64,000 nt of DNA, from assembly GCF_024129865.1 (NCBI RefSeq), contig NZ_JAMYFE010000021.1, positions 1 through 64,000 of the forward strand, given 5' to 3'. Below are positions 27,407 to 37,460 of this stretch, piece by piece (position 1 is the first letter of the stretch; each line of letters starts with the position of its first letter). The notes under the pieces were generated by a model, which did no database searches, was not told the origin of the DNA, and worked only from the letters and a program-made list of their open reading frames with translations. A program made the translations under genes and the position numbers. The stretch comes from Stieleria tagensis (GTDB lineage: Bacteria; Planctomycetota; Planctomycetia; Pirellulales; Pirellulaceae).

Positions 27407-28414
27407 ATGAAACTGCACAACGCAATGTGGCCCGGTCTGGTCGGCAAAGGTGACGGCCCCGATCAAGAGCCGCCGATCAGTTTGGAAAAGATGCTGGACC
27501 TGACCGCGGCCGCCGAAGTCGACGGGCGCAAGTTTGACGGCATCGATTACTTTCTGTTTCTGCCCCACACCGACCCGGAAGCTAGCGACGCAGACCTGCG
27601 TGGCATCGCGGATCTGATTCAATCCAAAGGCTTCAATGTCGGTTCACTGGTGGCCCCGGTCTGGCCGGGCACGATCGGCGATTCGGCGATGGGCGACAAA
27701 GAGCAAACCGACAAATTCTTGTCGGCCGTCAAAATGGCTTGTCGTGTCGCCGGCATTTTTGATGATCACGGCGTCCGCAAGTACGGCGTGATTCGCATCG
27801 ACAGCGCCGAGTTTGGCGTTGAAAAATGGCGTGAAGATTCTCAGGCCAATACCAAGAAAATCGCTCAGACGTTTCGTGAAGCCGCCAAGATTGCAGCCGA
27901 TCATGGCCAGCGACTCGCCGCCGAAGGCGAAATCTGCTGGGCCGGCATGCACAGTTGGAAAGACATGCTGGATCTGTTGGAAGAAGTGGGGATGCCACAG
28001 TCGCTGGGTTTCCAGGCTGACCTGGCGCACACCTATCTGTATCTGATGGGATACAACGCGCCCGAGCATGCGCTGATCAAGGAAGGCGATAGCGACGAAG
28101 CCTTCTACGCGGCCTACGAAAAGATGACGGATAAATTGCGTCCCTGGACGATCGACTTTCACGTCGCCCAAAACGACGGCGAAGTCCACGGCGCTGGTGA
28201 CCACGACAAAACTGGAAAGCATTGTCCGGCCGATGATCCCAACGGAAAATTGGACATCGTCAAATGTGCCGGTTACTGGCTGAAAGATGCCGATCAACGC
28301 GGCATTGAACACATCTGCTGGGACGGCTGCATGTTCCCCAACGCGACGCTGGAAAACCCGGCGACCTGGAACACGATCTTGGACACGATGATCAAAGTCG
28401 ATCAGTCGCTGTAG
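27407..28414 (+). CDS. Sugar phosphate isomerase/epimerase, TIM barrel
   Basis: Protein of 335 residues of the xylose-isomerase-like AP endonuclease 2 superfamily. [17 protein letters not shown] opens the barrel. Metal-ligand candidates are the Glu in [17 protein letters not shown], the Asp in [13 protein letters not shown], the HVAQND stretch and a final [12 protein letters not shown]. Bacterial relatives interconvert keto- and aldoses or ketoses of inositol and hexose pathways. It is flanked by the cupin and the dehydrogenase with gaps of 60 and 55 bp, which supports a shared operon. No signal peptide is present. Confidence 0.8.
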   Translation: MKLHNAMWPGLVGKGDGPDQEPPISLEKMLDLTAAAEVDGRKFDGIDYFLFLPHTDPEASDADLRGIADLIQSKGFNVGSLVAPVWPGTIGDSAMGDKEQTDKFLSAVKMACRVAGIFDDHGVRKYGVIRIDSAEFGVEKWREDSQANTKKIAQTFREAAKIAADHGQRLAAEGEICWAGMHSWKDMLDLLEEVGMPQSLGFQADLAHTYLYLMGYNAPEHALIKEGDSDEAFYAAYEKMTDKLRPWTIDFHVAQNDGEVHGAGDHDKTGKHCPADDPNGKLDIVKCAGYWLKDADQRGIEHICWDGCMFPNATLENPATWNTILDTMIKVDQSL

Positions 28415-28469
28415 TCAGGTCCGTCAAACTTGTCTTTTTCTCCCCACCAATTGAACCTTGCGAATCAAC

Positions 28470-29600
28470 ATGAAACCTCTCAACATCGGTATGGTCGGCT
28501 ATGGATTCATGGGACGAACCCATAGCAACGGTTACTCCCAAGCCAACCATTTCTTTGACCTCGAGTACAAGCCTGTCCTGAAAGCCGTCTGCGCGCGGAA
28601 CAAGGACAAAGCGCAAGCGTTTGCCGATCAATGGGGCTACGAATCGATCGAAACCGATTGGCGTGAATTGCTCAAACGGGACGACATCGACGCAATCGAT
28701 ATTTGCACGCCCAACAATTTGCACAAAGAGATTTCGATTGCGGCCGCCGAAGCCGGCAAAATGGTGTTGTGCGAAAAACCGATCGCGATGAGCACCGCCG
28801 ATGGGGAAGAGATGTGCGCGGCGGTTGAGAAAGCCGGCGTCGTCAACATGGTCTGGTACAACTACCGACGGGTTCCCGCGGTTAGCCTGGCGAAGCAATT
28901 GATCGACGAAGGTCGGTTGGGACGGATCTTTCATTACCGCGCCAACTTCCTGCAAGACTGGACGATCAACGAAGACGTTCCCCAAGGTGGCGCGGCGACG
29001 TGGCGTTTGGATGCCGAAGCGGCCGGCAGCGGCGTGACCGGCGACTTGCTGGCACACTGTATCGACACCGCACTCTGGTTGAACGGTGACATCCAAGATG
29101 TTTCCGCCGTCACCGAAACGTTCATCAAGGAACGGACGCATGCCGAAACCGGTGCCAAACAAGCCGTCACCATTGACGACGCTTGCATGTTCCACTGTCA
29201 CTTCACCAACGGATCGTTGGGTCTGTTTGAATCGACCCGTTACGCCCGCGGACACAAAGCGCTGTACACACTGGAGATCAACGGCGAACATGCCTCGATC
29301 CGCTGGGACTTGCACGATCTGCATCGCCTGGAATACTTCGACCACAGCGATGATTCGATCGTTCGCGGTTGGCGCAGCGTCCACGTTAGCGACGGCGACC
29401 AGCCCTACATGGGCAATTGGTGGGTTCCGGGTTTGAACATCGGCTACGAACACACCTTCATCCACCAAGTCGCCGATCTGCTCAAATCGCTGGAAACCGG
29501 CGAACCGATCGAGCCCAGTTTCCGCACCGCGCTGGAGACTCAAAAGGTCTGTGACGCCGTCCTGGAAAGTGCCAAAGACCGGTCTTGGAAAACGGTCTAA
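28470..29600 (+). CDS. Gfo/Idh/MocA-family oxidoreductase
   Basis: NAD(P)-dependent dehydrogenase of 376 residues. The Rossmann motif is [12 protein letters not shown] at the N-terminus. The EKP motif is present as LCEKPIAMS and the C-terminal substrate domain carries the conserved [14 protein letters not shown] segment with the active-site His. It would oxidise a sugar or inositol hydroxyl. The ATG at 28470 fits the family start; a TTG lies 12 bases upstream. It is the last gene of the carbohydrate locus and is followed by the 89-bp repeat array. The substrate is unknown. Confidence 0.88.
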   Translation: MKPLNIGMVGYGFMGRTHSNGYSQANHFFDLEYKPVLKAVCARNKDKAQAFADQWGYESIETDWRELLKRDDIDAIDICTPNNLHKEISIAAAEAGKMVLCEKPIAMSTADGEEMCAAVEKAGVVNMVWYNYRRVPAVSLAKQLIDEGRLGRIFHYRANFLQDWTINEDVPQGGAATWRLDAEAAGSGVTGDLLAHCIDTALWLNGDIQDVSAVTETFIKERTHAETGAKQAVTIDDACMFHCHFTNGSLGLFESTRYARGHKALYTLEINGEHASIRWDLHDLHRLEYFDHSDDSIVRGWRSVHVSDGDQPYMGNWWVPGLNIGYEHTFIHQVADLLKSLETGEPIEPSFRTALETQKVCDAVLESAKDRSWKTV

Positions 29601-29633
29601 GCATCGTCGAAAGATGAAATGGGGGTGCTTCAA

Positions 29634-30340
29634 GTAGCTGAACCGGCCACGGTTCAGACCTCCCCAGCACGCCCCCCAGCCGACGGAACCCTTGGCGGGA
29701 TCCGCTACGGTCGCGGCCAACCGTAGCTGGACCGGCCACGGTTCAGATCTCCCCAGCACGCCCCTCGAGCCGACGGAACCCTTGGCGGGATCCGCTACGG
29801 TCGCGGCCAACCGTAGCTGGACCGGCCACGGTTCAGACCTCCCCCAGCACGCCCCCCAGCCGACGGAACCCTTGGCGGGATCCGCTACGGTCGCAACCAA
29901 CCGTAGCTGAACCGGCCACGGTTCAGACCTTCCCAGCACGCCCCCCAGCCGACGGAACCCTTGGCGGGATCCGCTACGATCGCAACCAACCGTAGCTGGA
30001 CCGGCCACGGTTCAGACCTTCCCAGCACGCCCCCCAGCCGACGGAACCCTTAGCGGGATCCGCTACGGTCCCAACCAACCGTAGCTGGACCGGCCACGGT
30101 TCAGATCTCCCCAAGACGCCCCCCAGCCGACGGAACCCTTGGCGGGATCCGCTACAGTCGCAACCAACCGTAGCTGAACCGGCCACGGTTCAGACCTTCC
30201 CAACACGCCCCCCAGCCGACGGAACCCTTGGCGGGATCCGCTACGGTCGCGGCCAACCGTAGCTGGACCGGCCACGGTTCAGATCTCCCCAGCACGCCCC
30301 TCGAGCCGACGGAACCCTTGGCGGGATCCGCTACGGTCGT
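29634..30340. repeat. Eight tandem 89-bp repeats
   Basis: Units start with GTAGCTG at 29634, 29723, 29813, 29903, 29992, 30081, 30170 and 30259, with spacing 89 or 90 bp. The last unit lacks its final bases. Each unit junction forms a hairpin, GCTACGGT-8 nt-ACCGTAGC (for example 29704-29727). Units differ at a few sites: two carry CCCCTCGAG where others have CCCCCCAG, and the loop is CGCGGCCA or CGCAACCA. Units 2 and 8 share a block of variants, suggesting block duplication or conversion. The period is not a multiple of three, so it is not a coding repeat. The adjoining 30341-30534 shows no repeat and no gene. Confidence 0.95.
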
Positions 30341-30534
30341 GCTCATGCCGTTGCTTGCAAAACGGCAGGCAGAAAGCGGAAGTTGAGCAGCAGACTGATC
30401 TTGCGCCGACGCCGCAATTCTTTGTAGGCTCACCGACAGCGCTACCTGGGTGTGACGGATACCCATCTCCATCTGCGGTGGCGCCGCTGTGTGTAAGGGA
30501 TGGATGATCGTGCGGCTGGCACAAGGATGTGACC

Positions 30535-33500
30535 GTGAAGACCGACAAGTATTTGCTGGATGACATTGCGCGAACGCAACTCGATACGACGCGCCGACGA
30601 CGTGAAAATCGCTCGCGCCGCTACTATCAGATGTTGCTGGCCGCGCTCGGGATGGTCGGCCTGCTGATTTTGGCTGCACCCAGTCTGGTCAGCCGATCGG
30701 GAATCGCCAAGTCTCTGTTGGCATCGACCGCACAGCGCTACGGATGGACGGCCAGTGCCGGCTCGATTGATGTTGGATGGATCACTCCGCTGTCGATCAA
30801 CCAATTGGAATTGGTCGGCCAGTCCGGAGAAACCAGAATTCAAATTGATCGCACGGGCACCGCGCTGACGGTGATGAATCTGTTGCGATTTGACCCCGCC
30901 AAAATTGGTGAAGTTTCGCTGCGCGGTGTCGATTTCAGTTGCAGGGTTTCACCGGGCCACTCGTCGGTTGAATCGGACTTGGCAGAACTGCTGACCCCAA
31001 ATGATTCGACCGATTCATCACTGCGGGCGATCATCCAAGTCCAAGACGCCGGGGCCACTGTGACCGATTCGGTAACCGATCAGTCCTGGACGCTGAATCA
31101 ATCCAATCTCAATATCAATCTGGATGGCACGCAGATTTCGGGCGATGTCGCCGGCGTGGTCAACGCTCCGGGCGGCAGCGACGGCGCCATTCAAAGCAAA
31201 TTTGTCTGGCAACCCAATTCGCAGTCAACCAAACCGGATAGCGAAACAATCACGACCGTCAGCGCGGGGAAACCCGGCGATGATGGTTCGCGACTGTGGG
31301 AGTTAACGGTCGACACGGAATCATTCCCGCTGTCGGTCATGAATCTGGTCTCCCGCCGTTTTGCCGGCGCTGTCAATGCGATGCCGGATGGGTTTTCGGG
31401 AGACACGACCGGTCATTTGCAGCTCTCTGGCGCGTTGGATGGTTCGGTCAAAGCCGAGCTGGGAAACCTTCGTATCCGCAATTTGCAAACCGTTCACGAC
31501 CCCCAGCCCGACGCCCCTGCCAAACAGTGGGGAAATCAATTGGCAACACTTGACGGCCGATTCGCGATTTCCGACGGCTGGTTGTTCGGCTATGGGCTGG
31601 AGGTGACCACCGATTTTGCATCGGCGACGCTTGATGGTTCGTTCCCGACAACGATTTCATTGACCGGATCACACGACAATCCGATCAGCTGGTTGCAAGC
31701 GCTCGATGGTCAAGCACGACTGGATGTCGACTTGGCAGCATTGGATCGCGCGATGCCCGGATTGCTGCCGCTGCGCAGCGAAACCACATTGGTGTCAGGC
31801 CGCGCGCACGGCATCATCGAAAACTCCAATCGCACCGGATCGAACGCGTCCCGACGCAGTCGGTTGAAATTCAGCAGCGATGCGATTCGCGCTCGGGCCG
31901 ACGGTCGCATGGTCGCCATTGAACCGATCGAGTTGACCGCCACGGTTGCCGACGACCAGGGAACCCTGCGCGCCGAACGATTCGATTTAAGCAGTTCGTT
32001 TGCCAAGGCATCGGGCAGTGGATCCCTGCAAGATGGCACGGCGGATCTACAAATTGATTTCGGCCGGCTGTATTCGATGCTGCGACCGGTGATCAATTTG
32101 TCTGAATCGTCGCTCGGGGGCACCGCCGGCGGCCAGGTGAAGTGGAGCGTTTCACAGGATGCAAAATCAAGCATTGATATCTGGGGGCTCTCCGGCCAAG
32201 GCGAAGCCAAAAATCTGATGGTCACGCTGCCTGGCGGCCACCGATTCAAACGGGCGATCGTGCAAGGCGAGCTTTCGGCCAAAGGCCGTTGGAACGGAAA
32301 AGCATTGCAGCAGCTTTCTGCCGCAGAAGTGGTGATGCACAGCAGCGGCGTTTCCGCCAGCGCGCAACTGACCGCACCGGTGAACAATCCCACGGCGGAT
32401 TCGATGTATCCGATCCATCTGACCACCGACGGCCGACTGGAGAATCTCAGCGAATCCCTGCGTCCCTGGTTACCCGAATTTTTTCATGATGCCGAAGGCC
32501 GGGTGACGGGAACCGCCATTGCGACTCTCAGTCGGTCACAGGGCACATTGACCAGCGCCGACTTTGATCTCAGCCAGCCCCGGTTCGCCTACCGCGGCAA
32601 CTGGTACAGCCAACCGACGCTGAAGGTTCGCTTCGAAGGCGTTTTGGATTGGCCCAGCGGCAACTTTTCGACGCAGCAATGCACGGTCGCCGGCCAAGCC
32701 ATCTCGCTGGCCGTCCAAGGAGAGGTCAGCCCTGAAAAAACACAACTCGATGTGGCTTGGGAAGCCGATTTGGAACGCTTGCAAAAAAGCATGGGTGCGA
32801 CCGTGGCACGGGCTCGTACCGTGGCTGCAATTCGGCCGGTCGGTTACCGCGCAGTGCAACAGGAACCCTATCGCGTCGGCGGGCATTGCAAAGGCAAAGC
32901 CACGATCACCAGGAAAGCGGACCATTGGAGAATTGATTCCTCCGCAGCGGCAACAAACTTGGCACTCTATCCGCCCACCCATCACTACCCCGTCCCGCCG
33001 GGCACCTCGGTCACTGCATTTGGTCCTCAGGATCAGCCGACGTTCAGTCAAAGCATGCGACGGTCAGGGAACCTCAGTCAAACCGACCCGATTTGGATGG
33101 AACCGCAACTGCAGATCGAAGGTCCGATCGAATACGAGACGGACAGTGGCATGATCACATTGCAAGGGCTGGCGTTCAGTAACGACGCCCTGTCCGGCAC
33201 CCTCTCGGGCCTGATTCAATCGAGTCCGCAGAACGTACGCGCGGATTTGAAGGGCACGGCAACGTGGCAGATGAATCGGGTTGCCGAGCGTCTCTCCACA
33301 CTGATCGGCACACCAATCTATGCCACCGGGATTCATGAAACACCGATCGAGCTGACCATTGTTTCGCCTGCCGACCGACCGATGACGATCACAGCGACTG
33401 GCGAATTGGGATGGGATCAATGCGACGTCGCGGGAATTCGAATGGGCAAGTGTGTGCTCCCCTGCCGAATCACCGAAAATCAAATCAAGATCGCCAAAAC

Positions 33501-34350
33501 CACCATTCCGCTGATCTCCATCTCCGCGGCCCAGTCAGCAACCGGACAGTCAGCGACCGGACCATCGTCCGAAGTCAGCCCGGAAGCCGGCCAGGCTCGG
33601 TTTGCAGCTGAAATCAACTATGCGTCCGGCCCCATGACCATTCGTTTGGACCAGGGGGCTAAAATCGAATCGCTGCGAATCACGCCCGCCGCCGCAACGA
33701 CTTGGTTGCAATACCTGGCGCCACTGGCCGCCGGGTCCACCCAGATCGATGGCATCGTGTCCGCAGAGTTCGCCGATGCGTTGATCGTGATCGACAACCC
33801 GTCCACCAGCACAATTCGCGGTTCATTGGATGTTCAAGAGATGCATTTGTCGTCGGGGCCGCTGGCTCGGCAGTTGATCCAAGGCGTGGACCAAATCAAA
33901 TCGTTGGCTCGACTGACCGGTGCCGAAGTGGCGCCGGCGGAACAACAGACCTGGATCGAGATGCCGGCGCAAAGTGTTGAATTTGCGTTTGAAAACGCCG
34001 TCGTCTCGCACCAACGAATGTACTTCCAGATCGATCGCGCGGAAGTCATGACCAGCGGTCGGGTCGGACTGGACTCGCAAATACAATTGGTGGCGCAAGT
34101 CCCCTTGGACGCGCGGTGGTTGGGCAGTGACCTGAAAAGTCTGGCTGGCCAAACGCTCACCTTTCCGATCACTGGTACACTGACGCGTCCCACACTCGAT
34201 TCGTCGGCGCTGCGAAACATGGTGACGCAGTTGGGAACGCAAGCCACGGCCGAAGTCGTTCAGGATCGTCTGGACGGATTGATCCAAAAGCAACTTGGAT
34301 CGGGAATGGAACAACTCAATTCAGGCCTGGAAAAGTTTCTGGGTTTCTAA
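30535..34350 (+). CDS. Large AsmA-like membrane-anchored protein
   Basis: Protein of 1271 residues. A basic N-terminus (TRRRRENRSRRYY) is followed by a single membrane segment (MLLAALGMVGLLILAAPSLV, near 35-55), then about 1200 residues of beta-rich extracytoplasmic sequence. The domain opening (SIAKSLLASTAQRYGWTAS with GSIDVGW) and the closing helical segment with repeated TLTRPTLD and Gln-rich stretches resemble AsmA/TamB-like proteins that shuttle phospholipid between membranes in the envelope. The role is inferred from fold only. GTG at 30535 is preferred to GTG 30529 because AAGGA (30523-30527) lies seven bases upstream. It begins just after the repeat array and is followed by selO 20 bp later. 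Confidence 0.7.
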   Translation: MKTDKYLLDDIARTQLDTTRRRRENRSRRYYQMLLAALGMVGLLILAAPSLVSRSGIAKSLLASTAQRYGWTASAGSIDVGWITPLSINQLELVGQSGETRIQIDRTGTALTVMNLLRFDPAKIGEVSLRGVDFSCRVSPGHSSVESDLAELLTPNDSTDSSLRAIIQVQDAGATVTDSVTDQSWTLNQSNLNINLDGTQISGDVAGVVNAPGGSDGAIQSKFVWQPNSQSTKPDSETITTVSAGKPGDDGSRLWELTVDTESFPLSVMNLVSRRFAGAVNAMPDGFSGDTTGHLQLSGALDGSVKAELGNLRIRNLQTVHDPQPDAPAKQWGNQLATLDGRFAISDGWLFGYGLEVTTDFASATLDGSFPTTISLTGSHDNPISWLQALDGQARLDVDLAALDRAMPGLLPLRSETTLVSGRAHGIIENSNRTGSNASRRSRLKFSSDAIRARADGRMVAIEPIELTATVADDQGTLRAERFDLSSSFAKASGSGSLQDGTADLQIDFGRLYSMLRPVINLSESSLGGTAGGQVKWSVSQDAKSSIDIWGLSGQGEAKNLMVTLPGGHRFKRAIVQGELSAKGRWNGKALQQLSAAEVVMHSSGVSASAQLTAPVNNPTADSMYPIHLTTDGRLENLSESLRPWLPEFFHDAEGRVTGTAIATLSRSQGTLTSADFDLSQPRFAYRGNWYSQPTLKVRFEGVLDWPSGNFSTQQCTVAGQAISLAVQGEVSPEKTQLDVAWEADLERLQKSMGATVARARTVAAIRPVGYRAVQQEPYRVGGHCKGKATITRKADHWRIDSSAAATNLALYPPTHHYPVPPGTSVTAFGPQDQPTFSQSMRRSGNLSQTDPIWMEPQLQIEGPIEYETDSGMITLQGLAFSNDALSGTLSGLIQSSPQNVRADLKGTATWQMNRVAERLSTLIGTPIYATGIHETPIELTIVSPADRPMTITATGELGWDQCDVAGIRMGKCVLPCRITENQIKIAKTTIPLISISAAQSATGQSATGPSSEVSPEAGQARFAAEINYASGPMTIRLDQGAKIESLRITPAAATTWLQYLAPLAAGSTQIDGIVSAEFADALIVIDNPSTSTIRGSLDVQEMHLSSGPLARQLIQGVDQIKSLARLTGAEVAPAEQQTWIEMPAQSVEFAFENAVVSHQRMYFQIDRAEVMTSGRVGLDSQIQLVAQVPLDARWLGSDLKSLAGQTLTFPITGTLTRPTLDSSALRNMVTQLGTQATAEVVQDRLDGLIQKQLGSGMEQLNSGLEKFLGF

Positions 34351-34370
34351 CAACCCCAATTTTGACAACC

Positions 34371-35975
34371 ATGTCTGCACCCGAGTGGATCGACGATTGG
34401 TATTCGTTGTGCTTCGACAACCGTTTCACGCGTGAGTTGCCAGCCGATCCGGAATCGTCAAACACCACCCGTCAGGTTCACAACGCTTGCTATTCCCGCG
34501 TCCACCCCAAACCGGTCGCGAGTCCAAAACTGATCGCCTATTCGGCGGAAGTGGCCGAGCAATTGGGCATTCCACCGGCCCTGCTCGAATCACAACAATT
34601 CGCCGAGGTATTCAGCGGCAACGCGGTGCATCCGTCGATGGATCCCTTTGCGATGTGTTATGGCGGGCATCAATTTGGCAACTGGGCCGGACAGCTCGGT
34701 GACGGACGCGCGATCAATTTGACCGAAGTGACTGCTGCGGACGGTCGCCATTACACCTTGCAGTTAAAAGGCGCCGGGCCGACGCCCTATTCCCGATTCG
34801 CAGATGGGCTGGCGGTTCTCCGCAGCAGCGTGCGTGAATTTCTTTGTAGCGAAGCGATGCATCACTTGGGCGTGCCCACGACACGAGCACTGAGTTTGGT
34901 GTTAACCGGCGATTCGGTAACGCGTGACATGTTCTACGACGGGAACGCGAAACAAGAACCCGGCGCCGTCGTCTGCCGAGTCGCTCCTTCGTTTGTACGA
35001 CTGGGCAGCTTCCAGATTTTTGCCAGTCGTGATGAGTTCGAGACGCTGCGCAAACTGGTCGATTTTACGATCCGCAATGACTTTCCCCATCTTGGTCCGC
35101 CCTCACCGGAAGTCTACGCGGAATGGTTCGCCGAAGTCTGTCAGCGGACGGCGGAACTGATGGTGCACTGGATGCGAGTTGGATTCGTTCATGGTGTGAT
35201 GAATACGGACAACCTCTCGATCTTGGGGCTGACGATCGATTACGGCCCCTACGGATGGCTGGAAGATTACGATCCGAATTGGACTCCCAATACAACGGAT
35301 GCCCAGGGCCGACGCTATCGCTACAGCTATCAACCGCAAATCGCGCAATGGAACTTAGTCCAGTTCGCCGGTGCCATTTTGCCGCTGGTGGACAATGACG
35401 TCGATCAACTGCAGCCCGGGCTGCGGCATTATGTGGCAACCTTCGACGAAGGCTGGCATAGCATGATGGCAGCAAAATTGGGGTTGGGCAAATTTCGTGG
35501 CGAAGACGACAAAAAGCTGTTTTCGGACTTGCTGGATGTGCTGCAACTGGCCGAAACCGATATGACGTTGTTCTATCGGCGACTGGCCGATGTGTCCTGC
35601 GACGACGCGGTTGATTCGGTGTGTGATCAATTGTCCGACGCCTATTACCAACCCGATGAAATCAACGACCAAGTGCGCCAGGCGACCAACGAGTGGTTCG
35701 ATCGCTATCGAGAGCGCATTCGCAGTGAATCGATCAGCGACGATCGGCGACGACAACGCATGAATCGTGTGAACCCGCTGTACGTGCTGCGGAACTACTT
35801 GGCACAGTTGGCAATCGATCGTAGCGAGCAAGGCGACCACAGCGGTATCAGCGAATTGCTAGACGTGCTCCGCAATCCTTACCAGGAACAACCCGGCAAA
35901 CAGGCCTTTGCCGAGAAGCGTCCCGAGTGGGCGCGTCACCGCGCGGGATGTTCGATGTTGTCGTGCAGTTCCTAA
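34371..35975 (+). CDS. selO: Protein adenylyltransferase SelO
   Basis: Pseudokinase-fold enzyme of 534 residues that AMPylates proteins under oxidative stress. The signature GGHQFGNWAGQLGDGRA is followed by LQLKGAGPTPYSRFADG and LRSSVREFLCSEAMHHLG, then GVMNTDN and DYGPYGWLEDYDP for the metal and ATP site. The C-terminus ends SMLSCSS, where eukaryotic relatives have a selenocysteine; here it is Cys, as in most bacteria. ATG at 34371 was chosen over a TTG at 34362. The stop is convergent with the DUF1501 gene 12 bp away. Confidence 0.93.
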   Translation: MSAPEWIDDWYSLCFDNRFTRELPADPESSNTTRQVHNACYSRVHPKPVASPKLIAYSAEVAEQLGIPPALLESQQFAEVFSGNAVHPSMDPFAMCYGGHQFGNWAGQLGDGRAINLTEVTAADGRHYTLQLKGAGPTPYSRFADGLAVLRSSVREFLCSEAMHHLGVPTTRALSLVLTGDSVTRDMFYDGNAKQEPGAVVCRVAPSFVRLGSFQIFASRDEFETLRKLVDFTIRNDFPHLGPPSPEVYAEWFAEVCQRTAELMVHWMRVGFVHGVMNTDNLSILGLTIDYGPYGWLEDYDPNWTPNTTDAQGRRYRYSYQPQIAQWNLVQFAGAILPLVDNDVDQLQPGLRHYVATFDEGWHSMMAAKLGLGKFRGEDDKKLFSDLLDVLQLAETDMTLFYRRLADVSCDDAVDSVCDQLSDAYYQPDEINDQVRQATNEWFDRYRERIRSESISDDRRRQRMNRVNPLYVLRNYLAQLAIDRSEQGDHSGISELLDVLRNPYQEQPGKQAFAEKRPEWARHRAGCSMLSCSS

Positions 35976-35987
35976 AACGGTGACCGC

Positions 35988-37460
35988 TTAGCCGATCAGG
36001 TCGTGGATCACGTGAGCCGGTTCGACGCCGGTCAGTTTTTGATCCAGCCCTTGAAATTTATAGCTGAATCGCTCGTGATCGAACCCCAGTAGGTTCAACA
36101 CCGTCGCATGGAAATCGCGAATGTGGATCGGGTCTTTGACGATGTTGTAGCTGAATTCATCGGTTTCACCGTAGATGGCTCCTCCCTTGGCTCCGCCACC
36201 GGCCATCCACATTGTGAAACAACGTGGATGATGATCCCGACCATAGTTGTCGCGTGACAACTTGCCTTGGGTATAGATTGTGCGGCCGAATTCACCGCCC
36301 CAAATCACCAGTGTGTCGTCCAGCATGCCGCGTTGTTTTAAATCTTCCAGCAACGCATAGCAGGGCTGATCGATGTCCTTGCATTGGCTGGGCAATCGGC
36401 CCGAGACGTTGCTATGGTGATCCCAGTTGTTGTGATAGACTTGGACAAAGCGAACACCACGCTCGGACAGTCGTCTGGCCATCAACGCAGTGTTGGCAAA
36501 TGTCCCTGGCTTCTTGGCATCGTCGCCGTACAACTCGAAAGTGTGTTCCGGTTCGCTGGCCAAATCCGTCAACTCGGGCACACTGGCTTGCATCCGGAAT
36601 GCCATTTCATATTGCTGAATCCGAGTTTGCGTTTCTGGATCGCCCAAACGTTGGTATCCCAGTTGGTTGATTTGGTTTAGCTGCTCGATCGAGCGGCGGC
36701 GGAGCGCATCGGGAACTCCGGGCGGATTATTGATAAACAGAATCGGATCCCCTTTGCTGCGAAAGGAAACGCCAGCGTGTTCACCGGGCAAATAGCCCGC
36801 ACTCCAAAGCCGCGCCGAAATGGCCTGTTCTTGTTCACGATTGCTGGGGACGGCGACCAACACCACAAACGCCGGAAGGTTATCGTTCATCGACCCCAGT
36901 CCGTACGATGCCCAGGAACCCAGGCAGGGGCGACCGGTGACTTGATTGCCGGTTTGCATGGCGGCGATCGCCGGTTCATGGTTGATCGCTTCGGTATGCA
37001 ACGACCGCATCCAGCAGATTTCGTCTGCCATTTTGGATAGGTGTGGCAACAGTTCTTTGTTCATCCACATCCCACAGTCACCGAACTGCTGGAACTTGTA
37101 TTTACTCGGTGAAATCGGAAACCGTGATTGACCACTGGTCATCGTCGTCAACCGCTGGCCATTGCGAATCGATTCAGGCAGGTCTTTGTCATACCAGTCT
37201 GCCATGCCGGGTTTGTAGTCGAACAGATCCATTTGTGACGGACCGCCAACCATGTGCAAGTAGATGACTCGTTTGGCCCGTGGCGCGAAATGCGTTGGTA
37301 TCGCTCCGGACGGATGGCCCGCCCCCAGCGCCAATGAATCGCTCCACGCACCACCGAGTAGCGAACCGATGGCGGCACCGCCTAGCAAGTGGCTGCCGTC
37401 GGTGAAGAATTGTCGCCGCGATTGCAGACCGGCTCCAGTCATGTGATTGAAACCACTCAT
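35988..37460 (-). CDS. DUF1501 protein with Tat signal
   Basis: Protein of 490 residues. The N-terminus carries a twin-arginine motif SRRQFF followed by a hydrophobic stretch, so it is exported folded. DUF1501 shows VIYLHMVGGPSQMDLFDYKP and GGEFGRTIYTQG with the metal-binding pattern of the alkaline-phosphatase-like superfamily, plus RDHHPRCFTMWMAGGG. Its ATG overlaps the stop of the upstream DUF1549/DUF1553 gene as ATGA, so the two are translated together. This pair is one of the most frequent gene pairs in planctomycetes, with a suspected role in polysaccharide breakdown. Confidence 0.9.
   Translation of the reverse strand: MSGFNHMTGAGLQSRRQFFTDGSHLLGGAAIGSLLGGAWSDSLALGAGHPSGAIPTHFAPRAKRVIYLHMVGGPSQMDLFDYKPGMADWYDKDLPESIRNGQRLTTMTSGQSRFPISPSKYKFQQFGDCGMWMNKELLPHLSKMADEICWMRSLHTEAINHEPAIAAMQTGNQVTGRPCLGSWASYGLGSMNDNLPAFVVLVAVPSNREQEQAISARLWSAGYLPGEHAGVSFRSKGDPILFINNPPGVPDALRRRSIEQLNQINQLGYQRLGDPETQTRIQQYEMAFRMQASVPELTDLASEPEHTFELYGDDAKKPGTFANTALMARRLSERGVRFVQVYHNNWDHHSNVSGRLPSQCKDIDQPCYALLEDLKQRGMLDDTLVIWGGEFGRTIYTQGKLSRDNYGRDHHPRCFTMWMAGGGAKGGAIYGETDEFSYNIVKDPIHIRDFHATVLNLLGFDHERFSYKFQGLDQKLTGVEPAHVIHDLIG

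Noticed and set aside
28392-30008. Long leftward open frame (538 codons) through the 89-bp array and across the dehydrogenase gene
   Set aside because: It is antisense to a good dehydrogenase gene. Within the array the reading frame shifts from unit to unit because 89 is not divisible by 3, so its repeated peptides come from the repeat, not from selection.
29634-30340. CRISPR array
   Set aside because: Units are contiguous with no unique spacers, and no cas gene lies near. The 31-bp array at 55580-55705 was rejected for the same reason.
34371-35975. Selenocysteine protein
   Set aside because: The SelO C-terminus ends SCSS with a normal Cys codon and a normal stop; no in-frame TGA within the gene.
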